Below are positions 56,530-64,000 of a DNA stretch of 64,000 nt, piece by piece (the first letter of the stretch is position 1; each line of letters opens with the position of its first letter). The notes beneath the pieces were generated by a model. The model was not told the origin of the DNA. It worked only from the letters and a program-made list of their open reading frames with translations, and searched no databases. Origin of the DNA: Rhodanobacter sp. MP7CTX1 (GTDB lineage Bacteria > Pseudomonadota > Gammaproteobacteria > Xanthomonadales > Rhodanobacteraceae); assembly GCF_014205795.1 (NCBI RefSeq), contig NZ_JACHCN010000011.1, positions 62,001 through 126,000 on the forward strand, written 5' to 3'. A program made the position numbers and the translations under genes.

Positions 56530-57087
56530 CTACCTAGAGTTGGTGACGTGCACGAATTCAGGCTCGGGCACGAAGCCGTCGCGGTTGGGCATCTTGATGC
56601 GGAGGAGCGAGGCTTTGTAGAGTGTGGCGCCGTCCGGCAGGATGCCGTTCAAGTTCAGCAGGTAGGCCTCAACCGCATAGGTGTCGTCGATACTCAGAGA
56701 ACCTGGCGAGGTATACGGCATAGCCCGATGGATGTAGTCGAACAGCGTGGTGGCATAAGGCCAAAAACTGCCGATGGTTTTCACTGGCTTGTCCGTCGCC
56801 AGGCTGCCCTGGCCGCCGACCAGACGGTCCTTGATCCCGCCCTGCCCGTTGAGGCCGTGGCAACCGAGGCAGTTGGTGTTGTATACCGTCTTGCCTCGGT
56901 CCACCGTGCCCTTGCCCTCGGGTAGTCCGGCGCCGTCGGGACGGACGTCGATATTCCACAGCTTGATATCCTCTGGCGTCGCAGGGTGCCCAACGCCGTA
57001 GTTGGGCGGTGCCGCGACCGCCAGAGTGCAGGCGAACAGGGCCGCGAGCGCAGCCGTGTTACGACAGAGCGTTGTGAACCTTGCCAT
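56530..57087 (-). CDS. Exported cytochrome c, electron acceptor of sulfite dehydrogenase (SoxD/SorB-like)
   Basis: 185-residue monohaem cytochrome c with a signal peptide (NTAALAALFACTLAVAAP). The haem motif is CLGCHGLNGQGG at about residue 79, and the axial methionine is probably in HRAMPYTSPGSLS. The later KASLLRIKMPNRDGFV is seen in SoxD-like partners. The ATG at 57087 overlaps the end of the molybdoenzyme gene by 29 bases, so the two are translated together. It should carry electrons from sulfite to the respiratory chain. Confidence 0.88.
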   Translation of the reverse strand: MARFTTLCRNTAALAALFACTLAVAAPPNYGVGHPATPEDIKLWNIDVRPDGAGLPEGKGTVDRGKTVYNTNCLGCHGLNGQGGIKDRLVGGQGSLATDKPVKTIGSFWPYATTLFDYIHRAMPYTSPGSLSIDDTYAVEAYLLNLNGILPDGATLYKASLLRIKMPNRDGFVPEPEFVHVTNSR

Positions 57088-58372
57088 TGGAATCGATACT
57101 CCAGGTCTGCTGCGCGTTGTAGTGAAACAGCGCGTTAGTACCCACCCGGGCGATGAAGGACTTGCGGTCAGGCTGGATGTTGCCTTTTTCGTCTGTCGAA
57201 CGACTGACGATCTTGGTCGGCTTGCCATCCCACATCCAATCCATTTGAAAACGGGTTTGCGCCTTGTACAGCACCGGCTGATTCAGTTGAGCTACCTTCC
57301 AGGTCCGGCCCTCGTCCGTGCTTACTTCAACCTTGGCGATCTTGCCGTGGCCACTCCAGGCTAGGCCGGTGATGCGCTTGTAGCCGGGACGAACTTCCAT
57401 CATGCCGGAGGGCGAGGTGATGACAGAATTGGTGTCCATCCTTAGCTGGAACTGAGTCGCCAAACCATCGGGGCGCAGCTGCGTGTAGCGGTCGGTTTCC
57501 CAGCGCGTCATCCATGGCCGGTCGCCGAACTTCAGACGGCGCAACCACTTGATATTCAAGTTGCCCTCGAAGCCCGGCATGATCAGCCGAATCGGAAAGC
57601 CATGCGCCGGCCGAATGGGCTCCCCGTTTTGACCGTAGGCAACCAGCGCGTCGTTAAGTATCTCATCGGTGAGGGGGATGCTTCGGTCAACACCGGCGCC
57701 ATCACCACCTTCGGCAAGCATCCACAATGACTGGCGATCCACGCCAACCATATCGACCAGCAGCCTCAGTGGCACACCCGTCCATTCAGTGCAGCTGACC
57801 AGACCGTGGGTGTTTTGCACAGTCAGGTTTTCGTCGGCCTTCTTCCAGTTCTCCCAGCCATTGCCCGTGCACTCGACGAAATGGATGAGAGAAACCGAAG
57901 GCAGCGCCATCAGGTCGTATACGGTAAGCACCAAGGGCTTCTTCACCATGCCATGGATCAGCAAGCGGTGCTTGGCGGGGTCTATTTCTGGTACGCCCGC
58001 ATGACTACGCTCGTAGTGCAGGTCAGAAGGCGTGATGATGCCAACCAATTTGTCCAAAGGCGCCTTGGAGTTGATCGCGTTGACCGGATCAACATTCCTC
58101 ATCCCTGGTCCTGCCTCCGGGATACGGCTGATCTGGACGTACTTCGAGCGCTCGCTGTACTTGCCCAGCAGGTCGCCCGGGCCACGGGGCGGCACGTCTG
58201 CAAGACTGTCCGCCATGGAACGCACCCAAGGTGCCGCACCGGGCAAAGCCGCAAGGCCGATCAGAACCTTTCGGCGTGTGAAGAGACGTTGCTTCGAGCT
58301 GGATTCATTACTGCCGAATACCCTGCCCTTGTCGTCAGCATCTCTCGTGTTGTCTCGATCTTTTGGATCCAT
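57059..58372 (-). CDS. Sulfite dehydrogenase molybdoprotein (SoxC-like), Tat-exported
   Basis: 437-residue member of the sulfite oxidase family. A Tat signal is present (TRRKVLIGLAALPGAAPW). The molybdenum-ligating cysteine is in HFVECTGNGWENW, and GLVSCTEWTGVPLRLLVD, PAHGFPIRLIMPGFEGN and KWLRRLKFGDRPW mark the Moco and dimerisation domains. The start at 58372 has a purine-rich GGAGAGGGAAG upstream. No other sox genes are near, so it probably works as a stand-alone sulfite:cytochrome c dehydrogenase with the downstream cytochrome. Confidence 0.92.
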   Translation of the reverse strand: MDPKDRDNTRDADDKGRVFGSNESSSKQRLFTRRKVLIGLAALPGAAPWVRSMADSLADVPPRGPGDLLGKYSERSKYVQISRIPEAGPGMRNVDPVNAINSKAPLDKLVGIITPSDLHYERSHAGVPEIDPAKHRLLIHGMVKKPLVLTVYDLMALPSVSLIHFVECTGNGWENWKKADENLTVQNTHGLVSCTEWTGVPLRLLVDMVGVDRQSLWMLAEGGDGAGVDRSIPLTDEILNDALVAYGQNGEPIRPAHGFPIRLIMPGFEGNLNIKWLRRLKFGDRPWMTRWETDRYTQLRPDGLATQFQLRMDTNSVITSPSGMMEVRPGYKRITGLAWSGHGKIAKVEVSTDEGRTWKVAQLNQPVLYKAQTRFQMDWMWDGKPTKIVSRSTDEKGNIQPDRKSFIARVGTNALFHYNAQQTWSIDSNGKVHNALS

Positions 58373-58766
58373 CGCTCGCTTCCCTCTCCAGCAGCGGGTC
58401 AATGCCAGCAAGTGCGCTTGCACTCCCCGTTCGCCAATGCGTTCACGATCGAAATGCGCAACCCTTTCGATCGGATCATGGCCAATGCCTCCTGCCTCAC
58501 ATGCACGATGTTCATGCAGATCTCCAGGCCGTCCGGTCAATGCGTTGGACTAAGGATCAATAGTCAAGGCATCCCGTAGCCCGTGGTCGGCGACCAACTG
58601 CAGCCATGCATGGATTCCCCCACCTATAACCATGCCGCTTCCCGTGTGAAAGGTGCATCAATCTTCTACTGTCACGTCCTCTATTTCGCCGATCATCGAG
58701 ATCGTTCGAAGGCACGGCGATCTGCGACTGAGTGTGTCAAGAGACCCCTCCGCTCGGTAACTGCGG
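58373..58766. other. Intergenic region before the sulfite dehydrogenase operon
   Basis: About 390 bases with no recognised gene. It should hold the promoter for the soxCD-like pair. No clear terminator for the upstream gene was seen. Confidence 0.3.
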
Positions 58767-60659
58767 TCATGTCGCGCTGCGGTCGCACGGTAATTCATCC
58801 GTATCGGGACCAAAGTGCCTATTCAGCCTGTCGTTGAGGCGATCGATCATGCCGCGCAGTGCACCAACCTCCCTATTCCATTCGCCATCGGTTTTTTCTC
58901 GCTGGAACGCGATCACCAACGCGCGCGCAATCGGATCTGCAATAGCAAGCAACGTCTCGCGCTCTTCCTTGTTGAAGAAGCTGCCATCCGGACGCGGGCC
59001 CAGCAGCAACCAGCCGAGCAGACCGACGTCGTCGGCATATAACGGCACGCGAATGGGGAAAGCCGGATCGGTGCGGTCACAATAGAGCCGTCGGAAATGA
59101 CTGGGCTGTGCTGAATCCTTCGCTAGCCATGCGCGCACAGTTTTGTCGTCGATGCCTTGGGCACTCAACACATCATTCTCTATGATTACTGCGCCGTGAT
59201 CGGCGTGCACTCCCTTTTCGATGCGAGCGAGAGCGGTATTCGCAAGTGTCAGAGGTGTCGCAGTTTCGCGCATGTCCGCGATAAGCAAGGGTAGGCCGAG
59301 ACGGAGATGGCCGAGTTGGCTGCGAAAGCGATGCTCAGCCCATAGCGTCACGCGATGATGCAGCGGTCCGATCATCACCGCCGCAATGGCCGCCCCTGTG
59401 CCACTTGCGATGGCGCCCAAGCGCTCTCCGAAATATTCTTCGCCCAGCATTTCGATCGCCTTTTCTGCGCCAGCGAATATCAACAGAAGTGCGAGAGAAA
59501 CTATGCCAAAGGTGATGGAGCGGGTGATCGTTTCGTCTGCGTCATACAGCCGGTAATGCAACAGTGAAATCGTGATGGCGATCATCAGCAGCGCGTTGAG
59601 AAGGGCGATGACCAGATACTGAAGAATCGTAGTCCATATGTCCGCAGAAAATGTTGAGGCATTGTCGGAGAATATTTCCAGTATCACCAACGCAACGACA
59701 CAGACCAGTGACCAGAAGAAGCCAAGGAGAGCCCAGCGAATTTGCTGCCGACCGGTGCCGGCAGGCATCGAACGATGACGGATGACGATCAGTGCGATGG
59801 CAAATGCCATGATCAGCAGAAAGATGACATTTTGGATTTCAGGAGATAGGCCGATGTGCGAGTAATTCATTGCCGGAACTACAATGGCAGCGGCTATGAC
59901 AACAGCCCAGGTCCAACGAGGCTTGAGGCACCCGTCAGGAAACAGGGCCAGCACTCCGATAAGCAGTACAAAGGCCGGAACATTGGCGTGTAGATGAACT
60001 TCGGTCCAAAATCCTGGCACGCTTTGATACCAGGAACTCGTGTCACTTGTAGCGAGCACCAAGCTCAGCATCATCATTGAGGCCCAGGGAGCAAGGCGAT
60101 CTCGTGATCGTCGGATCATGAGCCACACAGCGCACGTTATTACCAATGCGATGCGCAGGAAATCAACACCGCTAGTCAGAAGGACGTCGAGCGCCGGGTT
60201 TAGGCCCATAGCTTCCAGAGCCTGCCGCCGATGGAGCGGATCTCTCGTTAGCCGATAGCGCGATAGCTGGCCCAAACGCGACCGCGCCTCGATCATGACA
60301 CTGCCGCCGACAGGCCCTGCCAACTGTGCGTCGATTGTTTGCCGGTCTGCACCGACGGGCTTTCCATCGATCATGACCAAGCGGTCGCCTGGGTGCAGCC
60401 CCGAACGGACTGCCTCATCGCCGAGGACGAGGCGGACCGTTGGCCATCGCGCGTCGGCGACCATGATGCCGACAAGTTGCGTTGGCGAGGAAGTCGCACG
60501 GCCAGGGCGCAGGTCCTTCCAGGCGCCCGAAATACCACCGGTTAGACTCAACGCCAACAGGAACCACCACACAACCATGAAGACAACTCGCAACCAACCG
60601 TCAAGCGGTGCCAGCTCGCGCGGGAGACGGAGTCCGTTAAGGTACTTCATGCCGTTCAT
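58767..60659 (-). CDS. Membrane sensor-like protein: PDZ, multi-helix membrane domain, GAF-like tail, no kinase
   Basis: 630-residue inner-membrane protein. A first helix (VVFMVVWWFLLALSLTGG) is followed by a periplasmic PDZ-like domain (GLHPGDRLVMIDGKPV near residue 88). Then come about eight helices (residues 155-420), and a cytoplasmic GAF-like part (ADHGAVIIENDVLSAQG, PIRVPLYADDVGLLGWLLLG). This is the front end of known PDZ-containing sensor histidine kinases, but the protein stops after a coiled tail without DHp or ATPase domains. It may signal through a partner protein. Start at 60659 preferred; ATG at 60650 is also possible. Confidence 0.75.
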   Translation of the reverse strand: MNGMKYLNGLRLPRELAPLDGWLRVVFMVVWWFLLALSLTGGISGAWKDLRPGRATSSPTQLVGIMVADARWPTVRLVLGDEAVRSGLHPGDRLVMIDGKPVGADRQTIDAQLAGPVGGSVMIEARSRLGQLSRYRLTRDPLHRRQALEAMGLNPALDVLLTSGVDFLRIALVITCAVWLMIRRSRDRLAPWASMMMLSLVLATSDTSSWYQSVPGFWTEVHLHANVPAFVLLIGVLALFPDGCLKPRWTWAVVIAAAIVVPAMNYSHIGLSPEIQNVIFLLIMAFAIALIVIRHRSMPAGTGRQQIRWALLGFFWSLVCVVALVILEIFSDNASTFSADIWTTILQYLVIALLNALLMIAITISLLHYRLYDADETITRSITFGIVSLALLLIFAGAEKAIEMLGEEYFGERLGAIASGTGAAIAAVMIGPLHHRVTLWAEHRFRSQLGHLRLGLPLLIADMRETATPLTLANTALARIEKGVHADHGAVIIENDVLSAQGIDDKTVRAWLAKDSAQPSHFRRLYCDRTDPAFPIRVPLYADDVGLLGWLLLGPRPDGSFFNKEERETLLAIADPIARALVIAFQREKTDGEWNREVGALRGMIDRLNDRLNRHFGPDTDELPCDRSAT

Positions 60660-60842
60660 TGAGCGCCCCCGCCGTACCCTTGGCCGTTGCAATCGAGAAT
60701 AGACATATAGTGACTTCTTGTGGCGAAAGGGAAGCCCCAAGCGGAACACGCGACGGTGTCGTTTTAAAAAAAAGCGTTTTGAGCTCTCGGTTAGGTAATT
60801 TGGGCTAGCAGGCTGTTGAGAATGCCCCATGCGGCGCTGTCG

Positions 60843-60861
60843 TCATAGATGTAATCTATGA
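60843..60861. repeat. Short palindrome near the IS remnant end
   Basis: TCATAGAT and ATCTATGA are perfect 8-bp arms around GTA. It lies between the sensor gene and the transposase remnant, close to a sequence (AGGCTGTTGAGAA, about 60810) that resembles the ends of IS5-group elements. It may belong to the element end. Confidence 0.4.
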
Positions 60862-60929
60862 AATGGGCGGTGCAAGGCAGTCGCTATCACCCACTTTCCA
60901 GCCAGCAGGCGCACGTTTCCCGTCGTCGT

Positions 60930-61517
60930 TCACGTCGGCGACGGATCCCACCACTCTCCGATGCCGCCGAGCCGGATCAGGTTGTATGCCGCGAACGTCC
61001 AGGTCACCCAGCCGCGCACTTTGGACGGGGCCATCAACGCCAGTTTGCGCAACCCGCCGATGGTCTTGATCCAGCCGAAGCCCTGCTCGATGCGTTTGCG
61101 GATTTGCAAGCCCATCGCATAGCCCTTGCCACGTGCGGCACGTCCGTCGATGGCGCTGCGCCGTCCCTTGGTGTGGCGGGCGATGTGGGGTTGGATGTCG
61201 CGTTGCTTCAGTGCCGCGACGAAGTCCTTTGTGTCATAGCCTTTGTCCGCGCCGAGCGTGGCACCAACCTTCGCGCCAGCAGCCGTCAGCAGATTCAGCG
61301 CACCCTCGTGCTCGCCAGTGCCGCTGGCGTGGCGCACGTCCACCGCCACCAGCAGGCCGTGGCGATTCTCCATCAGGGCATTGGCCAGATAGCTCAACTT
61401 CGCTTCCTTGCCCTTGCCTTTGCGGATCAGGCGCACGTCCGAATCGGTGGTGGAGGCGTGCGTGTCGTTGCTGCGCTGGTCGCCGTGGAAGTCGTCACCA
61501 TCATCACCGCTGCCGTC
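60930..61517 (-). pseudogene. IS5-family transposase, 5'-truncated remnant
   Basis: The C-terminal half of an IS5-type DDE transposase. Open reading without a proper start runs from 61517 to 60930 and includes HGDQRSNDTHASTTDSDVRL, LSYLANALMENRHGLLV, LGADKGYDTKDFVAAL and RKRIEQGFGWIKTIGG, the last two holding the D and E of the catalytic site. The N-terminal DNA-binding half and the left end of the element are missing. The break near 61515 joins directly to a fragment of another gene on the opposite strand. The element is therefore inactive. Confidence 0.88.
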
Positions 61518-61753
61518 TCATCAAGCTTCGGGCTGTTGGCAAGGTGCTAATTGTTCGACTGAAGAAAGGGGCGCTCACACCGCTCCTGCAGGAGCACCCC
61601 GAGATTGCGAAGGATATGCTGGACGGACTACTGAACTATCAAGCAAAGGTCGCCGAGATCGTCAGAGAGATACCCGTCAATGGGAAGGACCAGGGAAGCG
61701 TGGTTCACCGGTTGCTAGAAGGAATACGCAGGATGCATGGCCTTCTTCGCTGA
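61514..61753 (+). pseudogene. C-terminal fragment of a gene, possibly a channel with cyclic-nucleotide-binding domain
   Basis: From the IS junction an open frame encodes about 79 residues: GKVLIVRLKKGALTPLLQEH, PEIAKDMLDGLL and a helical tail ending GIRRMHGLLR. The first part resembles the end of a cNMP-binding domain (V-L-x-L-x-K-x-x-L-x-P-L-L-x-x-x-P) as found at the C-terminus of some mechanosensitive channels. No start or upstream part survives, so the gene was probably cut by the IS insertion or a following deletion. The family call is uncertain. Confidence 0.5.
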
Positions 61754-61983
61754 GCATGGATGGCCAAATCGTCAATGGTTGCAATCGGCGTAGATTTCGA
61801 CAATTTGAAATGAGATGCCAGTGAAACACTGTCAGAGACACCTAACCAAGCCTTCGGCGAGTACGAAGCGGAAGCTTTAGTCCCTGCAACCGCCAAGATC
61901 TATCGCTAAAAACCACATCGGACGTCTCGTTTTCGAGAACGGGAAGATCAAGTTGTTGCCGTGACACCGCGCATCTGCGCGCG

Positions 61984-62619
61984 TCAGGCGCCGCGGCGCG
62001 CGAAGATCAGATGCAGCCCAAACAACACGAAAACCGCACCGGCAAAACCGTCGATCCAACGCGACAACCGCAGGTAGCCGCTGCGCATGGCCGGCAGTGC
62101 AAAAAATGCCGCCACTAGCGAAAACCACAGCAGCGTCTCAGCCACCACCAGGGTCCACACGCCCCAGCGCGCGCCGCCGCTGATGTGGTCGCCGAGAAAC
62201 GCCGAGAACACGCTGCCGAAATAAATCACGACTTTCGGATTGGACAGATTGGTCAGCAAGCCAGCGCGAAATGTGGCAAATTCACCCTGCTGCAACGGCG
62301 AGTGCTCTACCTCTTGTGCCGCTACATTGGTCGACTTACGCAGCGCACCACGCAACATCTTGATGCCCAACCAGCCTAGATAAAGGCCGCCCGCTATGGC
62401 AATCAGGCGCTCCAGCCAGACTAGTCGCTGCAACAGTAACTGCAGCCCCAAAAGGGCCAGGGTCGCCCATACCGCGACGCCGAGAGTGATGCCCACTACG
62501 CCGAAAAACGCCTGCCGCCGCGAGCGGCTGATCGCCGTCTGAGAGACGAAAAAGAAATCAGGGCCCGGACTCAGCAGGGCAATCAGCTGGACCAACGCGA
62601 TGGTCAGGAACAAATTCAT
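61984..62619 (-). CDS. rhtC: LysE-family amino-acid exporter, RhtC-like (threonine efflux)
   Basis: 211-residue inner-membrane exporter with six helices. It is strikingly similar to E. coli RhtC over its whole length: ALLSPGPDFFFVSQTAISRS, GLYLGWLGIKMLRGAL, LLTNLSNPKVVIYFGSVFSA and RWIDGFAGAVFVLFGLHLI. It should export threonine and related amino acids in exchange for protons. The start at 62619 is normal for the family. It is a single gene without clear operon partners. Confidence 0.9.
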   Translation of the reverse strand: MNLFLTIALVQLIALLSPGPDFFFVSQTAISRSRRQAFFGVVGITLGVAVWATLALLGLQLLLQRLVWLERLIAIAGGLYLGWLGIKMLRGALRKSTNVAAQEVEHSPLQQGEFATFRAGLLTNLSNPKVVIYFGSVFSAFLGDHISGGARWGVWTLVVAETLLWFSLVAAFFALPAMRSGYLRLSRWIDGFAGAVFVLFGLHLIFARRGA

Positions 62620-63567
62620 GGCAAGTCTCCGACTAAATACCTGACTATTCTAAAGTAGCGGTCAATACCCCCGATGCAAGCCGCAACACAGCGCGCTCCG
62701 CCCACGACGGTCCTCTAGGCTGTTGTTTTTCTACGACTTTGGGGTACCCCTCAACACCGCCGCAGGGGCGGGCACCACTCAGAATGGGTCCCACAGGCGA
62801 TTGGCCGTGGCAATTTGCCACGCTTGCTCCGTGCCGGCACCGCCGCCTTACTGTGAAAGCCCGTGAGCCTTAAGACCCACCTCGTCGCCATGGATGTCCT
62901 GTAGCCTTTTTGTGCTGGGCTCTTGGTTGAACACCATCGACGCGTATTGGTTGCCGATCTGAAATGCGATGGGAAGCACAGCAGCGACGACCTGCTCGAT
63001 GCAGTGAGTGCCTATTGCAAGAACGCCCGGTGATGAGCCGGGCGTTTCTCTATCCACGATTCCGTTGGGTGAGCTCAGCTCTTTTCCGGTTGTTCCTGGA
63101 TCACGCACGCCAAGGGGCCGGGCGCCAGCATAGTATCGACGCTCTAGTTCTAGGTCCTAACCCGCGGAAGTCTCCACCGTTGTTTTGGTTTGCCTCGTCG
63201 ATCGACCTGAGCAGATGAGCAGCGTTATGCAGGTTTCGGAACAGATGCCAAGTCGCACAACGCCACTGGGCAAGAATTCGAACGCGCCTATGTAAGGAAC
63301 TCGGTGCTCCACGCCCGACGCCAAACTTCATAGTCATCCTAGCCATCTTTCGAACGCGGGCAGCGATCTCTCCTGCCCCCTCCGCGAACCTAATCGCGGC
63401 CAAGCTTCGTAGAGCATGAGCAGTGATGCCTCTTTCACACTAGCCGGCTTATAGTCGACGCCGGTAGGCCTACGCGCATACCTGAGCTAGTCACCGACCT
63501 GGGGCTCCAGTGACTTGACCGTTGCAGTAATGTCTGGCGCATCATCCAGACGGTCGGGAGATCTGTT
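62620..63567. other. Long intergenic region with a terminator and a possible small ORF
   Basis: About 950 bases without an identified gene. On the plus strand an unstarted frame at 62905-63033 ends LLDAVSAYCKNAR right before a good terminator, so it may be the 3' end of a decayed gene. Opposite-strand frames here would have to run through that hairpin and are not accepted. An inverted repeat GTCTGG/CCAGAC (63532-63551) lies 17 bases before the last gene, with TTGACC at 63515-63520 as a possible -35 box. Confidence 0.4.
63024..63050 (+). terminator. Rho-independent terminator
   Basis: CGCCCGG and CCGGGCG form a perfect 7-bp GC-rich stem with a 7-base loop, followed by TTTCTCT. It overlaps the stop of an open plus-strand frame (TGA at 63031), the usual place for the end of a real gene. 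Confidence 0.65.
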
Positions 63568-64000
63568 ATGAACACCGCGCATGAGAAGCGGCCGGTCAGG
63601 TGGACTTTTGTAGTTGCCTTGGCGGGGGTCGTGGCTTACGGAATCACGAGCGATGCTCTCGCGTCGCCGGAGACGGCGACCAGCCCGGTAATCGCCATCA
63701 ATAAAGCGGCCGAGACGACGCCGATCAAAACAAATCCCCTTCGCGGATCGATCAGTGAGCTTGACGGATCGGGCGGAAACATCACCGTCCTCACCGGTGG
63801 CGACGGCGCCTTCATGGTCGACGCAGGAATCTCGCTTTCCAAGGATCGCCTGCAAACTGCGTTGCGCCAATTGGGAGTCGATAAAGTCAAATATCTCGTG
63901 AACACCCATTGGCATTGGGATCACACAGATGGGAATCCATGGGTCCACGATTTGGGGGCGACGGTGGTTGCGACGCCAAACACGGCGAAGTACGTGTCCC
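63568..64000 (+). CDS. MBL-fold metallo-hydrolase, paralogue of 49411-50352 (partial, 3' end outside window)
   Basis: The first 144 residues of a second exported metallo-beta-lactamase-fold protein. Signal peptide (WTFVVALAGVVAYGITSDALA), then NPLRGSISELDGSGGNITVL and the zinc motif NTHWHWDHTDGNPWVHD. It matches the other MBL protein closely from about residue 50 on (ELxGSGGNITVLTG, NTHWHWDH, ATPNTAK), so the two genes are paralogues about 13 kb apart on opposite strands. The start ATG at 63568 has GGGAG seven bases upstream. The remaining zinc ligands lie beyond the window. Confidence 0.88.
   Translation, partial: MNTAHEKRPVRWTFVVALAGVVAYGITSDALASPETATSPVIAINKAAETTPIKTNPLRGSISELDGSGGNITVLTGGDGAFMVDAGISLSKDRLQTALRQLGVDKVKYLVNTHWHWDHTDGNPWVHDLGATVVATPNTAKYVS

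Noticed and set aside
62848-63108. 86-codon frame on the minus strand
   Set aside because: It would run through an intrinsic terminator hairpin and has no recognisable family.
1-64000. CRISPR arrays, tRNA, rRNA, prophage or integrative element
   Set aside because: No regularly spaced repeats, cloverleaf-like segments, phage structural genes or integrase were found in the window.

Overview
The window looks like chromosomal DNA of a high-GC gammaproteobacterium, most likely of the Lysobacterales (Xanthomonadales), family Rhodanobacteraceae (Dyella, Luteibacter, Rhodanobacter or Frateuria-like). This rests on the style of the gene content (TonB-dependent sugar locus, S8 protease with a PPC tail, an RhtC-like exporter, a cyoABCD quinol oxidase) and is an inference, since no rRNA or other marker gene is present. 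No tRNA, rRNA, CRISPR array or prophage was seen.

Layout. 1-408: partial Sir2 deacetylase. 538-7945 (minus): a tight eight-gene lipid operon: desaturase, FAD oxidoreductase, DUF1365, CFA-type methyltransferase, DUF2878, DUF1295, a second and different CFA-type methyltransferase, lipocalin. Most junctions are 4-base ATGA overlaps. 8394-16092 (plus): secreted S8 protease and a very large trimeric autotransporter adhesin. 16218-19021 (minus): ECF sigma factor, membrane anti-sigma factor and CPD photolyase. 19335-23706: RND efflux adaptor and pump. 24361-29658: cupin, SnoaL-like protein, di-haem peroxidase, secreted phosphoesterase, DUF5655 protein.

29673-40484 is a sugar-utilisation divergon. 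A LacI regulator faces a GH65-phosphoglucomutase fusion, a TonB receptor, an MFS importer and an exported GH65 hydrolase. A 54-bp perfect palindrome lies between the divergent genes. The expected flow is: outer-membrane uptake of an alpha-glucoside, periplasmic hydrolysis or import of the intact sugar, cytoplasmic phosphorolysis, then conversion of beta-glucose 1-phosphate to glucose 6-phosphate.

40558-48825: alpha/beta hydrolase-OsmC fusion and thiolase, the cyoABCD operon, and a divergent MocR regulator. 49411-58372 is a patchwork of small redox and detoxification genes with unusually AT-rich spacers: MBL hydrolase, protoglobin, Tat-exported HAD protein, AhpD-like protein, GMC oxidoreductase, 4-OT tautomerase, and an orphan SoxCD-like sulfite dehydrogenase. 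58767-62619: PDZ/membrane/GAF-like sensor without a kinase, an IS5 remnant joined to a gene fragment, and RhtC. The window ends inside a second MBL hydrolase that is a paralogue of the first.

The most interesting part is the lipid operon. It carries two non-equivalent CFA-type enzymes, one lacking two catalytic residues of E. coli Cfa, together with a desaturase and a lipid-carrier-like lipocalin. It lies about 9 kb from the ECF sigma/photolyase operon. Together they suggest a light or singlet-oxygen response that builds a modified membrane fatty acid. The final product cannot be read from sequence.
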